Shown here in pieces: positions 18,383-26,604 of a stretch of 48,844 bases of DNA. The notes below the pieces were generated by a model. That model ran no database searches. It had not been told where the DNA came from and saw only the letters and a list, made by a program, of their open reading frames with translations. Source of the DNA: Chitinophagaceae bacterium (lineage in GTDB: Bacteria > Bacteroidota > Bacteroidia > Chitinophagales > Chitinophagaceae); the NCBI GenBank assembly GCA_947451985.1, contig CANGBQ010000002.1, positions 1 through 48,844 on the forward strand, written 5' to 3'. Numbering within the stretch: position 1 is the stretch's first letter; the number at the start of each line of letters is the position of its first letter. A program made the position numbers and the translations under genes.

Positions 18383-19290
18383 CATTCTTTCAAGCGAACC
18401 GAACGAGGGCTTACTTTTAATTCGTAGTCACCCCCTATTTTCAATGCCACATTTTGTGAGGAATGGCTGACTGGAAAATCAAAACAGACGGGGTAGGAAT
18501 ATTCTTGAACGGATTCATGTATGATTTGTGCAATGGATTTTCCAAAAGGTCGTTCTGTATCTTTCATCTCTGTAAATCCACCCACCACCAAGCCAGATAA
18601 GCCTTTTAGTTTGCCACTTCTTTTTAGCTGTTGCATCATTCGATCGATTTGATATCGATATTCTCCGATGTCTTCAATGAACAAGATTTTGTTTCTCGTG
18701 TCTATTTCAGATATACTTCCGATGGCGTGGGTGAGCAGGGTCAGATTGCCGCCTACCAGCATTCCCTTTACCCATCCCGTTCTGTTGAGCGTATTAGGTT
18801 TACAGCTATAAGATTGTTTCTTGCCCAAAAGGGTTTTGTGCAAAGACAAAATAGATGCTTTTGTTTTGTTTCCTTGTGCAAAAGCGCCGGCCATTGGACC
18901 ATGAATGGAAGAGATGTGGTATTGACTAATCAAATGTGCATGCAGCAAGGTAATGTCGCTGAATCCCACCAGCCATTTAGGATGCCTGACAAATTTTTTA
19001 AAATTCAGTCGATCGATGATCCTGCTCATTCCATATCCACCTCTTCCAAACAGAATCGCATGAATATTTGGGTCATCGAGCATGGCTTGTAATTCATGGA
19101 CGCGCTCTTCGTCACTGCCACTGAAATAGTTTTTGGAACGGCTGCCCAAGGTTTTGCCCACCATTACTTCAAAGCCCCATTGCTGAAGGGTAGTGATACA
19201 ATCTTCTGCTTTTGCTGCTGCCATGTATCCGGCCGGACAGGTGATGCCGATGGTATTACCTCGCTTAAGGTAAGGTGGATATTTGATCAT
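18379..19290 (-). CDS. LD-carboxypeptidase, peptidase family S66
   Basis: Cleaves the L,D bond releasing terminal D-alanine from muropeptide tetrapeptides, a step in peptidoglycan recycling; some S66 members act on microcin-type peptides instead. At 303 residues it has family length. The nucleophile S111 lies in GFSDIT, and E206 (FIEDIGE) and H276 (SHSSQN) complete the Ser-Glu-His triad. GRGGYGMSRIID at 83-93 is the other family hallmark. There is no signal peptide, which fits the cytoplasmic recycling enzyme LdcA. It is the last gene of the - strand group, 45 nt after the FadN-like gene, and overlaps the convergent hydrolase by 4 bp. Confidence 0.92.
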   Translation of the reverse strand: MIKYPPYLKRGNTIGITCPAGYMAAAKAEDCITTLQQWGFEVMVGKTLGSRSKNYFSGSDEERVHELQAMLDDPNIHAILFGRGGYGMSRIIDRLNFKKFVRHPKWLVGFSDITLLHAHLISQYHISSIHGPMAGAFAQGNKTKASILSLHKTLLGKKQSYSCKPNTLNRTGWVKGMLVGGNLTLLTHAIGSISEIDTRNKILFIEDIGEYRYQIDRMMQQLKRSGKLKGLSGLVVGGFTEMKDTERPFGKSIAQIIHESVQEYSYPVCFDFPVSHSSQNVALKIGGDYELKVSPRSVRLKEC

Positions 19291-19335
19291 GATTAAAATT
19301 ACATAAAATCAAATAGTGGGGCGTATTCTTCTACT

Positions 19336-21717
19336 TTAATTTCTGAGTGGCTTGCCGGACAGGATCACACTTTGAATCCGTTCAAGTGTTTTTTTCTCCC
19401 CGGTAAGACTCAAAAACGCTTCGCGTTCTAGGTCTAATAAATATTGTTCAGAAACGGTTGTTGGCTGGCTCAAGTCGCCTCCACACATTACATAAGCTAA
19501 TTTTTTTGCAACCAGTACATCATGATCCGTTGCATACTGACCTCTCCACATTCCATTAATACCTGCATGCATGGCTCCCAATGCAGTTCTTCCCAACACT
19601 TTAATGTCTTTTCTTTGAACGGGCATTACATAGCCTGTATCAAAAAGTTCAATCACTGCTTCTTTGGCGGCTGTTATTCTTCTTCCCTGATGAATACTGA
19701 TGGCATCGGCGCCCTTTCTGTATATTCCTAGATCAAATGCCTCGTGCGCAGAACGACCAACTTTAGCGGTAGCGATGGTTAAAAAACGATTCTGCAATGG
19801 GATGTTTTCGGGCTCGCCCGTATGTATTTCATCAGCTGCGCGCAGCACAAACTCTTTGGTGCCCCCTCCGCCGGGGATGACTCCAATACCTGCTTCCACC
19901 AAACCCGTATAAGTTTCTGCGGCGGCAATGACTTTGTCTGCATGCAGACAAATTTCACATCCACCCCCCAAGGCCAAGCCATGCGGCGCCAAAACGACAG
20001 GAATAGATGAATACCGCACCCGCATCATGGTTTGCTGAAACATCCTGATGGCCATATCAATCTCATCATAATCTTGTTCGAGCGCCAACATAAAAATCAT
20101 TCCGACATTGGCCCCTGCACTAAAATTAGTGCCATCGTTGGCAATTACCAGGCCTTTGTATTCTTTTTCTGCCAGCGTAATCGACTGTTGAATACCTTCC
20201 AATACTTCTCCGCCGATGCTTCCCATTTTGGTATACCATTCCAATCCTAGTACATCATTCCCTAGATGATAGGTTCTGCAAGCACTGTTCTTCCAAATGG
20301 TTTGATTTTCAAACCGCTTCATCACCAAGTAGACTTCACTGCCCGGAATTATTTTATAAGCTTCGGTAGCAATGTCATAATAGAATCTTTTGCCATTTTC
20401 GGTCTTGTAAAATGAAGTGATTCCTTTTGCAATCATTTTTTCTACCCAGGGAGCTACTCGATGTCCGGCTGTTTGTATGGCTTGGAGGGTGTTGGAAACA
20501 CCTATTGCATCCCAAGATTCAAAAGCGCCAATTTCCCAGCCAAACCCCGCCATTAACGCATCGTCAACTCGATACAATTCTTCGCTGATCTCTGGAATTC
20601 GATGGGAGATGTATGCAAACAATGCGTAGTGAAATGATCTGTAAAAATCTCCTGCTTTATCTTGACTGTTCGTAAGTTGGTTAATCCTGGTTTGCAGGTC
20701 ATCAATGGATTTGGCAGCATCTATTGAGCTGAATGATTGTTTTTTTCTAGCTTCATATGACAACTGCTGCAAGTTGAGTACTTGAATTTCTTTCTTTCCT
20801 TCAGGCGTTTTTATTTTTTTAAAAAAGCCATTTCCTGTCTTATCGCCCAACCAATTATTGTTGATCAATTGGTTTAACCAGTTAGGGATGTTGAATGTTC
20901 CTATCGCTTCGTCGGTGGGACAATTTTCAGCGACACCCTTCGCTACTTTTACCAAAGTGTCAATGCCCACAACATCTGCGGTTCGAAAGGTGGCCGATTT
21001 GGGGCGGCCTATGATCGGTCCTGTCAGCAAATCCACTTCATCAATTGACAGCTGCAGTTTTTCCATGGAGTTGAAAATATGCATGATGCTGAACACACCA
21101 ATTCGATTGGCAATGAAAGCCGGTGTGTCTTTGCACAGTACGGTTGTTTTTCCGAGAAAGAGACTTCCATAGTGAAGCAAGAATTCAGTGATGGAAGGGT
21201 CTGTTTCTTTGGTAGGAATGATTTCTAGTAATCGAAGATACCTGGGCGGATTAAAAAAATGGGCTCCACAAAAATGTTTTTTAAAATCATCTGTTCTTCC
21301 TTCTATCATGGAATGAATAGGAATGCCCGACGTATTGGAACTGATGATGGTGCCTGCTTTTCTGTAATTTTCAACTGCCGCAAATATTTCTTGTTTGATA
21401 GCAATGTTTTCTACCACCACTTCAATGATCCAGTCAACAGAGGAAATGTCTTTTAGATTGTCTGTAAAGTTGCCGGTTGTAATTTTTTTGATTACCTCTT
21501 TGTGATATGCAGGGGAGGGGTTCGATTGAATGGCATTGGCCAGGGCGTCGTTTACAATTTTATTTTTTTGCAAAGGAGTTGCATCAGCGGATAATTCTTT
21601 GGGCATCATATCCAGCAGCAGCACTTCAACACCTACTCCGGCAAAGTGCAGGGCGATTCTACTGCCCATGACACCGCTTCCCAAAACAGCCACTTTTTTA
21701 ATACTTCGACTCAGCAT
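19336..21717 (-). CDS. 3-hydroxyacyl-CoA dehydrogenase/enoyl-CoA hydratase fusion (FadN-like)
   Basis: Bifunctional fatty acid beta-oxidation protein of 793 residues. The dehydrogenase comes first: NAD-binding GSGVMGS at 13-19 and the catalytic His segment GAHFFNPPRYL. The hydratase (crotonase fold) is C-terminal: FSAGANVGM and LALGGGCEICLHAD supply the oxyanion hole and first Glu, EAGIGVIPGGGGTKEF the second. This order is the reverse of FadB/FadJ and matches B. subtilis FadN (about 789 residues). The usual thiolase and acyl-CoA dehydrogenase partners are not adjacent. metG lies 102 nt upstream on the same strand, with a promoter-like sequence between them, so this gene may be transcribed independently. 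Confidence 0.93.
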   Translation of the reverse strand: MLSRSIKKVAVLGSGVMGSRIALHFAGVGVEVLLLDMMPKELSADATPLQKNKIVNDALANAIQSNPSPAYHKEVIKKITTGNFTDNLKDISSVDWIIEVVVENIAIKQEIFAAVENYRKAGTIISSNTSGIPIHSMIEGRTDDFKKHFCGAHFFNPPRYLRLLEIIPTKETDPSITEFLLHYGSLFLGKTTVLCKDTPAFIANRIGVFSIMHIFNSMEKLQLSIDEVDLLTGPIIGRPKSATFRTADVVGIDTLVKVAKGVAENCPTDEAIGTFNIPNWLNQLINNNWLGDKTGNGFFKKIKTPEGKKEIQVLNLQQLSYEARKKQSFSSIDAAKSIDDLQTRINQLTNSQDKAGDFYRSFHYALFAYISHRIPEISEELYRVDDALMAGFGWEIGAFESWDAIGVSNTLQAIQTAGHRVAPWVEKMIAKGITSFYKTENGKRFYYDIATEAYKIIPGSEVYLVMKRFENQTIWKNSACRTYHLGNDVLGLEWYTKMGSIGGEVLEGIQQSITLAEKEYKGLVIANDGTNFSAGANVGMIFMLALEQDYDEIDMAIRMFQQTMMRVRYSSIPVVLAPHGLALGGGCEICLHADKVIAAAETYTGLVEAGIGVIPGGGGTKEFVLRAADEIHTGEPENIPLQNRFLTIATAKVGRSAHEAFDLGIYRKGADAISIHQGRRITAAKEAVIELFDTGYVMPVQRKDIKVLGRTALGAMHAGINGMWRGQYATDHDVLVAKKLAYVMCGGDLSQPTTVSEQYLLDLEREAFLSLTGEKKTLERIQSVILSGKPLRN

Positions 21718-21731
21718 ATCTAAAATGGTTA

Positions 21732-21812
21732 GTTAAACAACTATATCTATTCGAAGGTAGTTTTTAATACCTGAATCATCAATAAAAAAATGAAAATTAT
21801 CGGTTGTTTAAC
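21732..21812. repeat. 10-bp inverted repeat pair around the FadN-like promoter
   Basis: GTTAAACAAC at 21732-21741 and its exact reverse complement GTTGTTTAAC at 21803-21812 are separated by 61 nt and enclose the candidate promoter. They may be paired binding sites for a regulator, or chance in an AT-rich gap. Confidence 0.4.
21752..21783 (-). promoter_or_regulatory. Candidate promoter of the FadN-like gene
   Basis: Reading the - strand, ATTG (21783-21780), a 20-nt spacer and TACCTTCG (21759-21752) fit the Bacteroidota consensus TTTG-N19/21-TAnnTTTG with one mismatch in each half. The predicted RNA start is some 30 nt before the start codon at 21717. The site is flanked by a pair of 10-bp inverted repeats listed separately. 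Confidence 0.45.
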
Positions 21813-21819
21813 CCAGAGA

Positions 21820-23952
21820 TTAACTGACTGAAGCGCCATTGGCCACCAACGCATCACCATTGATAAAATGGAGTTTTCCGTCAGGGTTTTCGGCCATTAA
21901 AATCATGCCATTGCTTTCAATGCCTCTCATTTTGCGGGGAGCAAGGTTGGTGACTACCACCACTTTTTGACCAATGATGGCTGCTGGTTCGAAATGCAGG
22001 GCAATGCCACTAACAATCGTCCTTGTTTCAAATCCAAGGTCTACTTCCAGTTTTAATAATTTATCCGCTTTTTCCACTTTCTCCGCTGACACAATCGTGC
22101 CGGTCTTTAAATCGATTTTAGCAAAATCATCAAATTGAATGGTTTCTTTTATGGTAGAAGCAGTTGTACTCGCATCTGTTGACGGGGTAGGTGTTGTATC
22201 CATGATGTGCTTGCTTTTGTTTTTTAATTTTTCAATTTGAGCCGTTACTTCTGCATCCTCAATTTTTCTAAATAATAATTCAGGAGCGCGCAATGAGTAT
22301 CCTACTTTCAAGAGATTGGCTTTGCCTGCGTTTTCCCAATCGAGCATTTTATCTACCACTTTCATCATATGGCACATTTTTTTTGCACTAAAAGGAAGAA
22401 ACGGATTGATCAATATCGCCAGGTTTGCTGTCAATTGAAGGCAAAGGTGTAAGCAGTTGTCAATTTTTTGTTGAGCTTCTGGTGTAGGCATGCCGTCTGC
22501 TCCGATATTTTTAGCAACAATCCAAGGCTCTTTTTCCTGCATGTATTTATTGCCTTTTCTGGCCAAGTCAATTACCTCGAATAATGCATCCCTGAATTTG
22601 TATCCTTCCAGATTTGCTTCCACATTTGCTTTGGCTGAGGCCATATCACGAAGCAAAGCATTGTCTTTTTCGTCTAGCAGGTTGTTGTGCAAAGGAGGAA
22701 CTTTGCCGTTGCATAATTTGTGCATCAAAACAAATGTCCTGTTCACGAAGTTCCCAAAGATGGCTACCAACTCACTGTTCACGGAATCTTGGAATCCTTT
22801 CCAGGTGAACTCACTGTCCTTGGTTTCGGGGGCAATGGCTATTAAGTAATAACGAAGCGCATCTACCAGCATATCGCCTCCATTTTCTTTCTTCACAAAA
22901 TCTTGAATGTATTCGTCCATTTCAATGCTCCATCCTCTGCTGGTACTCATCTTGTCGCCTTCGAGGTTCATGAACTCATTGCTAGGGACATTTTCTGGCA
23001 GTATGTTTCCATGCAACTGCAGCATCACAGGAAAAATAATGCAATGAAAAACAATATTGTCTTTTCCTATAAAATGGACCAGTTTGGTTTCTTTGTCTTC
23101 CCAATAGGGTCTCCAGTCTTTTTGGTGGTCGATGGCCCATTGTTTCGTAGCACTGATATAACCGATGGGGGCATCAAACCATACATATAATACTTTGCCT
23201 ATTGCGTCTTTTACTGGAACGGGCACTCCCCAGTCTAAATCCCTTGTAACGGCCCTGGGTTGAAGACCATTGTCCAACCAGCTCTTGCACTGCCCAAGTA
23301 CATTTGCTTTCCAATCAGACTGGTGTTCTTCCAAAATCCATTTGCGCAAAAAATCTTCGTGTTTATTCAGCGGCAAATACCAATGTGTGGTCGTTTTTTT
23401 GGAAGGTGGATTTCCGCTGAGTGTACTGCGCGGATTGATCAACTGTTCAGGGCTTAATGAGGTTCCACATTTTTCGCATTGGTCACCAAATGCATTTGTA
23501 TTGCTGCAAACCGGACAGGTCCCTATGATGTAACGATCAGCTAAAAATGTTTTTGCCTCCTCGTCATAGTATTGTTCAGTTTCTTTTAGTTCTAAGTCGC
23601 CCTTTTCATTCAATGCAGTGAAAAATTCTTGAGCAGTTTCATGATGAATAGGGGAAGAGGTGCGATGATATATGTCAAAAGAAATACCCAAGTCTTGCAT
23701 ATTGCTTTGCAACAGGGCGTGGTATTTATCTACAATCTCTTTGGGCGTTGTTTTTTCCTTCATCGCCTGAATGGTGATGGCGGCCCCATGTTCATCACTG
23801 CCACAGACATACACAACGTCTCTTTGCTGTGCCCGGAGGTAACGAACATAAACATCAGCGGGCAGGTAGGCGCCGGCCAAATGTCCAATGTGCTTGGGTC
23901 CGTTTGCATAAGGCAGCGCGGATGTAATCAAATATCGTTTGGGTTGGTTCAT
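21820..23952 (-). CDS. metG: Methionyl-tRNA synthetase MetRS with C-terminal tRNA-binding domain
   Basis: Class I synthetase that charges tRNA-Met. The HIGH motif appears as PKHIGHLAG near the N-terminus, KMSKS as KMSTS (GDKMSTSRGW), and a zinc knuckle CPVCSNTNAFGDQCEKCG lies between them. The last 110 residues are an EMAP-II/Trbp111-like OB-fold (FDDFAKIDLKTGTI onward) that aids tRNA binding and dimerisation. I place the start at 23952 (MNQPKRYLITSALPYANG, 710 residues). A start 33 nt upstream at 23985 would lie above the predicted transcription start, since a near-perfect promoter ends at 23962. Length and architecture are otherwise normal for the phylum. Confidence 0.96.
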   Translation of the reverse strand: MNQPKRYLITSALPYANGPKHIGHLAGAYLPADVYVRYLRAQQRDVVYVCGSDEHGAAITIQAMKEKTTPKEIVDKYHALLQSNMQDLGISFDIYHRTSSPIHHETAQEFFTALNEKGDLELKETEQYYDEEAKTFLADRYIIGTCPVCSNTNAFGDQCEKCGTSLSPEQLINPRSTLSGNPPSKKTTTHWYLPLNKHEDFLRKWILEEHQSDWKANVLGQCKSWLDNGLQPRAVTRDLDWGVPVPVKDAIGKVLYVWFDAPIGYISATKQWAIDHQKDWRPYWEDKETKLVHFIGKDNIVFHCIIFPVMLQLHGNILPENVPSNEFMNLEGDKMSTSRGWSIEMDEYIQDFVKKENGGDMLVDALRYYLIAIAPETKDSEFTWKGFQDSVNSELVAIFGNFVNRTFVLMHKLCNGKVPPLHNNLLDEKDNALLRDMASAKANVEANLEGYKFRDALFEVIDLARKGNKYMQEKEPWIVAKNIGADGMPTPEAQQKIDNCLHLCLQLTANLAILINPFLPFSAKKMCHMMKVVDKMLDWENAGKANLLKVGYSLRAPELLFRKIEDAEVTAQIEKLKNKSKHIMDTTPTPSTDASTTASTIKETIQFDDFAKIDLKTGTIVSAEKVEKADKLLKLEVDLGFETRTIVSGIALHFEPAAIIGQKVVVVTNLAPRKMRGIESNGMILMAENPDGKLHFINGDALVANGASVS

Positions 23953-23961
23953 TTTGTGTTG

Positions 23962-23993
23962 CAAAAATACCGTAATACGGCCCATTGCCCAAA
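23962..23993 (-). promoter_or_regulatory. metG: Strong Bacteroidota-type promoter of metG, predicting a very short leader
   Basis: On the - strand TTTG (23993-23990), an exact 20-nt spacer and TATTTTTG (23969-23962) match TTTG-N19/21-TAnnTTTG at every specified base. With a usual start site about 5-8 nt past the -7 element, the mRNA would begin at about 23954-23957, only 2-5 nt before the ATG at 23952. The spacer contains the dyad CCGTAATACGG at 23970-23980. Confidence 0.7.
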
Positions 23994-24024
23994 AACTATT
24001 GCCTTGGAGGAGTGAAGGGGCAAA

Positions 24025-24951
24025 TTACCTTGGGTGAACCAGCGCTTGTATGGCAGAATCGATGGAGGGACATAAAAATACAAAACCGGTGTTGGTCAGT
24101 TTCTTGCTGCTGACTGTTGTGCTTTTTAATACTTCAATGCTGCTTTCTCCCATCATCAAACGCAGCGTCCAGGCTGGTATATGAACAGGAATGAAAAAAT
24201 GGCCACGCATGGCCTTGGCCAAAGAAATTGTCAGGGTTTTATTGTCAACCGGCATCGGTGCTACCGCATTCATAGGTCCTGAAAGTGATTTGTTTTCGAT
24301 GGCCTCTACAAATATTCTGCACAGATCCTCTATATGAATCCAACTAACGACTTGCTTGCCATTGCCCAAAATGCCTGCAATGCCCATCCGAATTGGTTTT
24401 TTGAATTCAGGCAGGGCGCTGCCGTCATTGCTCAATACAATACCCGTTCGAATGGTACATACCCTGATATTCAACTGATTTGCCTGTGCAATGCTTTCCT
24501 CCCATGCTTTGCAGGTTTCGCCTAAAAAGCCGGGTGCCGCTGGATCGGATTCTACGAAAGATTTTCCAGCAAGCATATCCGGTCCATACCAGCCAATTGC
24601 AGAGGCACTGACAATCGCTTGTATTTTGTTGGGATGGGCTGAAAGGCTGCTTACCAATAAATGACTGCTGAGTGTTCTGCTGTCGATAATTTCTTTTTTA
24701 TAACGAGCTGTCCAACGTTTGTCTACGACCCCGGCTCCGGCCAAGTGTACAATGAAATCAGCAGATTGAAGAGCTTGCAGGTCTATCGACTGTTTGGCGA
24801 CATCCCATTGCGCATATTGAATGGAAGGACTGTTGATTTTGCCTTTTGTATTTCGGGTGAGTATAATCACACGATATCCCTTTTTCACCAGCAGCGAGCT
24901 CAGTGCCCTGCCCACCAGTCCGGTCCCGCCCGTCATCAGTACTGTTTGCAT
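24025..24951 (-). CDS. TIGR01777 family NAD(P)-binding epimerase-like protein
   Basis: Extended short-chain dehydrogenase/reductase of the TIGR01777 family (YfcH/SulA-like), 308 residues. The N-terminal nucleotide motif is TGGTGLVGRALSSLL, IGWYGPD carries the family tyrosine, and SWIHIEDLCRIFVEAIEN is the characteristic mid-protein segment. The C-terminal DUF1731-like region is PVHIPAWTLRLMMGESSIEVLKSTTVSSKKL. The substrate is not known for the family. It lies 72 nt upstream of metG on the same strand and diverges from a secreted-protein gene across a 90-nt gap that holds a perfect 18-nt dyad. Confidence 0.9.
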   Translation of the reverse strand: MQTVLMTGGTGLVGRALSSLLVKKGYRVIILTRNTKGKINSPSIQYAQWDVAKQSIDLQALQSADFIVHLAGAGVVDKRWTARYKKEIIDSRTLSSHLLVSSLSAHPNKIQAIVSASAIGWYGPDMLAGKSFVESDPAAPGFLGETCKAWEESIAQANQLNIRVCTIRTGIVLSNDGSALPEFKKPIRMGIAGILGNGKQVVSWIHIEDLCRIFVEAIENKSLSGPMNAVAPMPVDNKTLTISLAKAMRGHFFIPVHIPAWTLRLMMGESSIEVLKSTTVSSKKLTNTGFVFLCPSIDSAIQALVHPR

Positions 24952-24980
24952 GCCTATTAAAGATAAAGTGAATGAATCCT

Positions 24981-24998
24981 TTTACATTTCAATGTAAA
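24981..24998. promoter_or_regulatory. Perfect 18-nt dyad between divergent genes (operator candidate)
   Basis: TTTACATTTCAATGTAAA consists of 8-bp arms TTTACATT and AATGTAAA around a 2-nt centre. It lies 30 nt before the epimerase start (24951, - strand) and 43 nt before the secreted-protein start (25042, + strand). The symmetry and size suit a dimeric regulator, but nothing else supports it. Confidence 0.4.
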
Positions 24999-25041
24999 GG
25001 TAGCGGTGTTTTTATTGTAATTTTATAGTAAACTTTTCATA

Positions 25042-26556
25042 ATGAAAATTGGGTATTCTTTGCTGCTGGTAAGTTTCTTGTTTTACATCCATGGGAATGC
25101 GCAACAAATTGTCTATTCAGAAATTTCGAAAAAAGACACCAGAAACATTCAATTTAATATTATCGGCAAACTCGGTGACCGTATTTTGGTGTATAAAAAT
25201 ATTGGTCGCACGCATCTGATCGATCAATACAATGTGGACATGCAATGGGTGGAAAGTGTTCCTTTAGATTTTATTCCTGACAAGGTTTTAGAGGTAGAGT
25301 GTATCGCGTACGCTGATTTTTTTCTTCTAATCTATCAGTATCAAAAAAACAATGTGGTGTATTGTAGTGCCGCCAAAATGAATGTGACAGGCAGTTTGCT
25401 GGCAGGACCTGTTGTGCTGGATACTACTGCCATTGGATTTTTTGCAAGCAATCGAATCTATGCCACCAGCTATAGCGAAAACAAACAAAAAATATTGGTC
25501 TACAAAAGAAGTATTAAAAACGATGTATTAAACCAGGCAACCAAACTATTCAACACCCTATTGATCGCTCTCGACAGCACCCGTCAAGTATTCTCCTTCA
25601 ACAATCGAAAGGAGCAATACAGCGACATTCGCGTAGCCAATAGCGGAAGCTTTGTCTATGCCAAAACCATTAAAAAACAGGCAAGGGATCTGGCAGGGAA
25701 CTTAGAGGTAGTAACACATGAAATAGGAGAGGATAGTTTGCAAACCTATTCCCTGGCAACACAAAGTCAATGGGTAGATGACGTGTTGATTAAAATCGAC
25801 AACCTGCACAACAATTATATAGTCAGTGGTTTTTGTTTCAATGATCGAAGGGGTAATATCAATGGTATTTATTCTGCGGTTGTTCATCCCCAAGACACCC
25901 TGCCCATCCGACAAGCATTTAATCCATTTCCGGACTCATTGAGAAATACCGTGCTGGGAAGCGCCAGTTTTTCCAACGCTTTCAATGATTTATTGGGCAA
26001 AGAAATGCTGCTTAAAAAGAATGGAGGTTTTGTAATGGTGGGAGAGTCAATCAATACGCAAACCATCGTCAATAACAATGCATGGAATCGCAACTACTAC
26101 AACGACATGGCTTATTCCAATCTCAATAACTATTATTTGTACAATCCAGGCTATTTTGGTTATCGTCCTTGGAATGATTACGGAAGACAAGAGTCTGTTC
26201 GATACAATTACAAAGACATCATGATTGCCTATATAGACAGTACTTTGCAATTGCAGTGGAGTCAAATGATTCACAAAAATCAATCTGATACAGACAACGA
26301 TAATTTTCTGTCTTTTTCGCTGCTCAATGCAGGCAGTCAAGTGCACTTTTTTTTCTTGGAGAAAGATCGTCAACGAGGAGTGGTGAGCAATTACGGACTT
26401 TTACCAAACGGTGAATTTGTAAAACATCCTACCCTGAAAAGTTATGACAGAGGCTATGAATGGATGCCTAGACTTAGCAAGCAAATTGCCGCCAATCAAA
26501 TGATCATGCCTTTTGTCTATTCTGGTCGCATTGGTTTTGCACGGATTGATTTTTAA
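25042..26556 (+). CDS. Secreted protein of unknown function with an Asn/Tyr-rich segment
   Basis: I do not recognise this 504-residue protein. A clear Sec signal peptide (MKIGYSLLLVSFLFYIHGNA, cleaved near residue 20 before QQ) sends it to the periplasm or beyond. There is no lipobox, no further membrane helix and no type IX sorting domain at the C-terminus, which ends FARIDF. The body alternates short hydrophobic strands with polar turns, which suggests an all-beta, perhaps propeller-like, fold. Residues about 345-385 are strikingly rich in N, Y and G (NNAWNRNYYNDMAYSNLNNY is part of it), followed by a more regular C-terminal part. It diverges from the epimerase gene and precedes the DUF6427-like gene by 48 nt. 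Confidence 0.85.
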   Translation: MKIGYSLLLVSFLFYIHGNAQQIVYSEISKKDTRNIQFNIIGKLGDRILVYKNIGRTHLIDQYNVDMQWVESVPLDFIPDKVLEVECIAYADFFLLIYQYQKNNVVYCSAAKMNVTGSLLAGPVVLDTTAIGFFASNRIYATSYSENKQKILVYKRSIKNDVLNQATKLFNTLLIALDSTRQVFSFNNRKEQYSDIRVANSGSFVYAKTIKKQARDLAGNLEVVTHEIGEDSLQTYSLATQSQWVDDVLIKIDNLHNNYIVSGFCFNDRRGNINGIYSAVVHPQDTLPIRQAFNPFPDSLRNTVLGSASFSNAFNDLLGKEMLLKKNGGFVMVGESINTQTIVNNNAWNRNYYNDMAYSNLNNYYLYNPGYFGYRPWNDYGRQESVRYNYKDIMIAYIDSTLQLQWSQMIHKNQSDTDNDNFLSFSLLNAGSQVHFFFLEKDRQRGVVSNYGLLPNGEFVKHPTLKSYDRGYEWMPRLSKQIAANQMIMPFVYSGRIGFARIDF

Positions 26557-26604
26557 TTTTTATCCATGCCAAGTATTTTTTAATTTAGACGAAACATTCA
26601 ATCA

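Noticed and set aside
23953-23985. Upstream ATG start for metG
   Set aside because: The extra 11 residues are encoded by the promoter itself, and the family begins near MNQPKRYLITSALPYANG.
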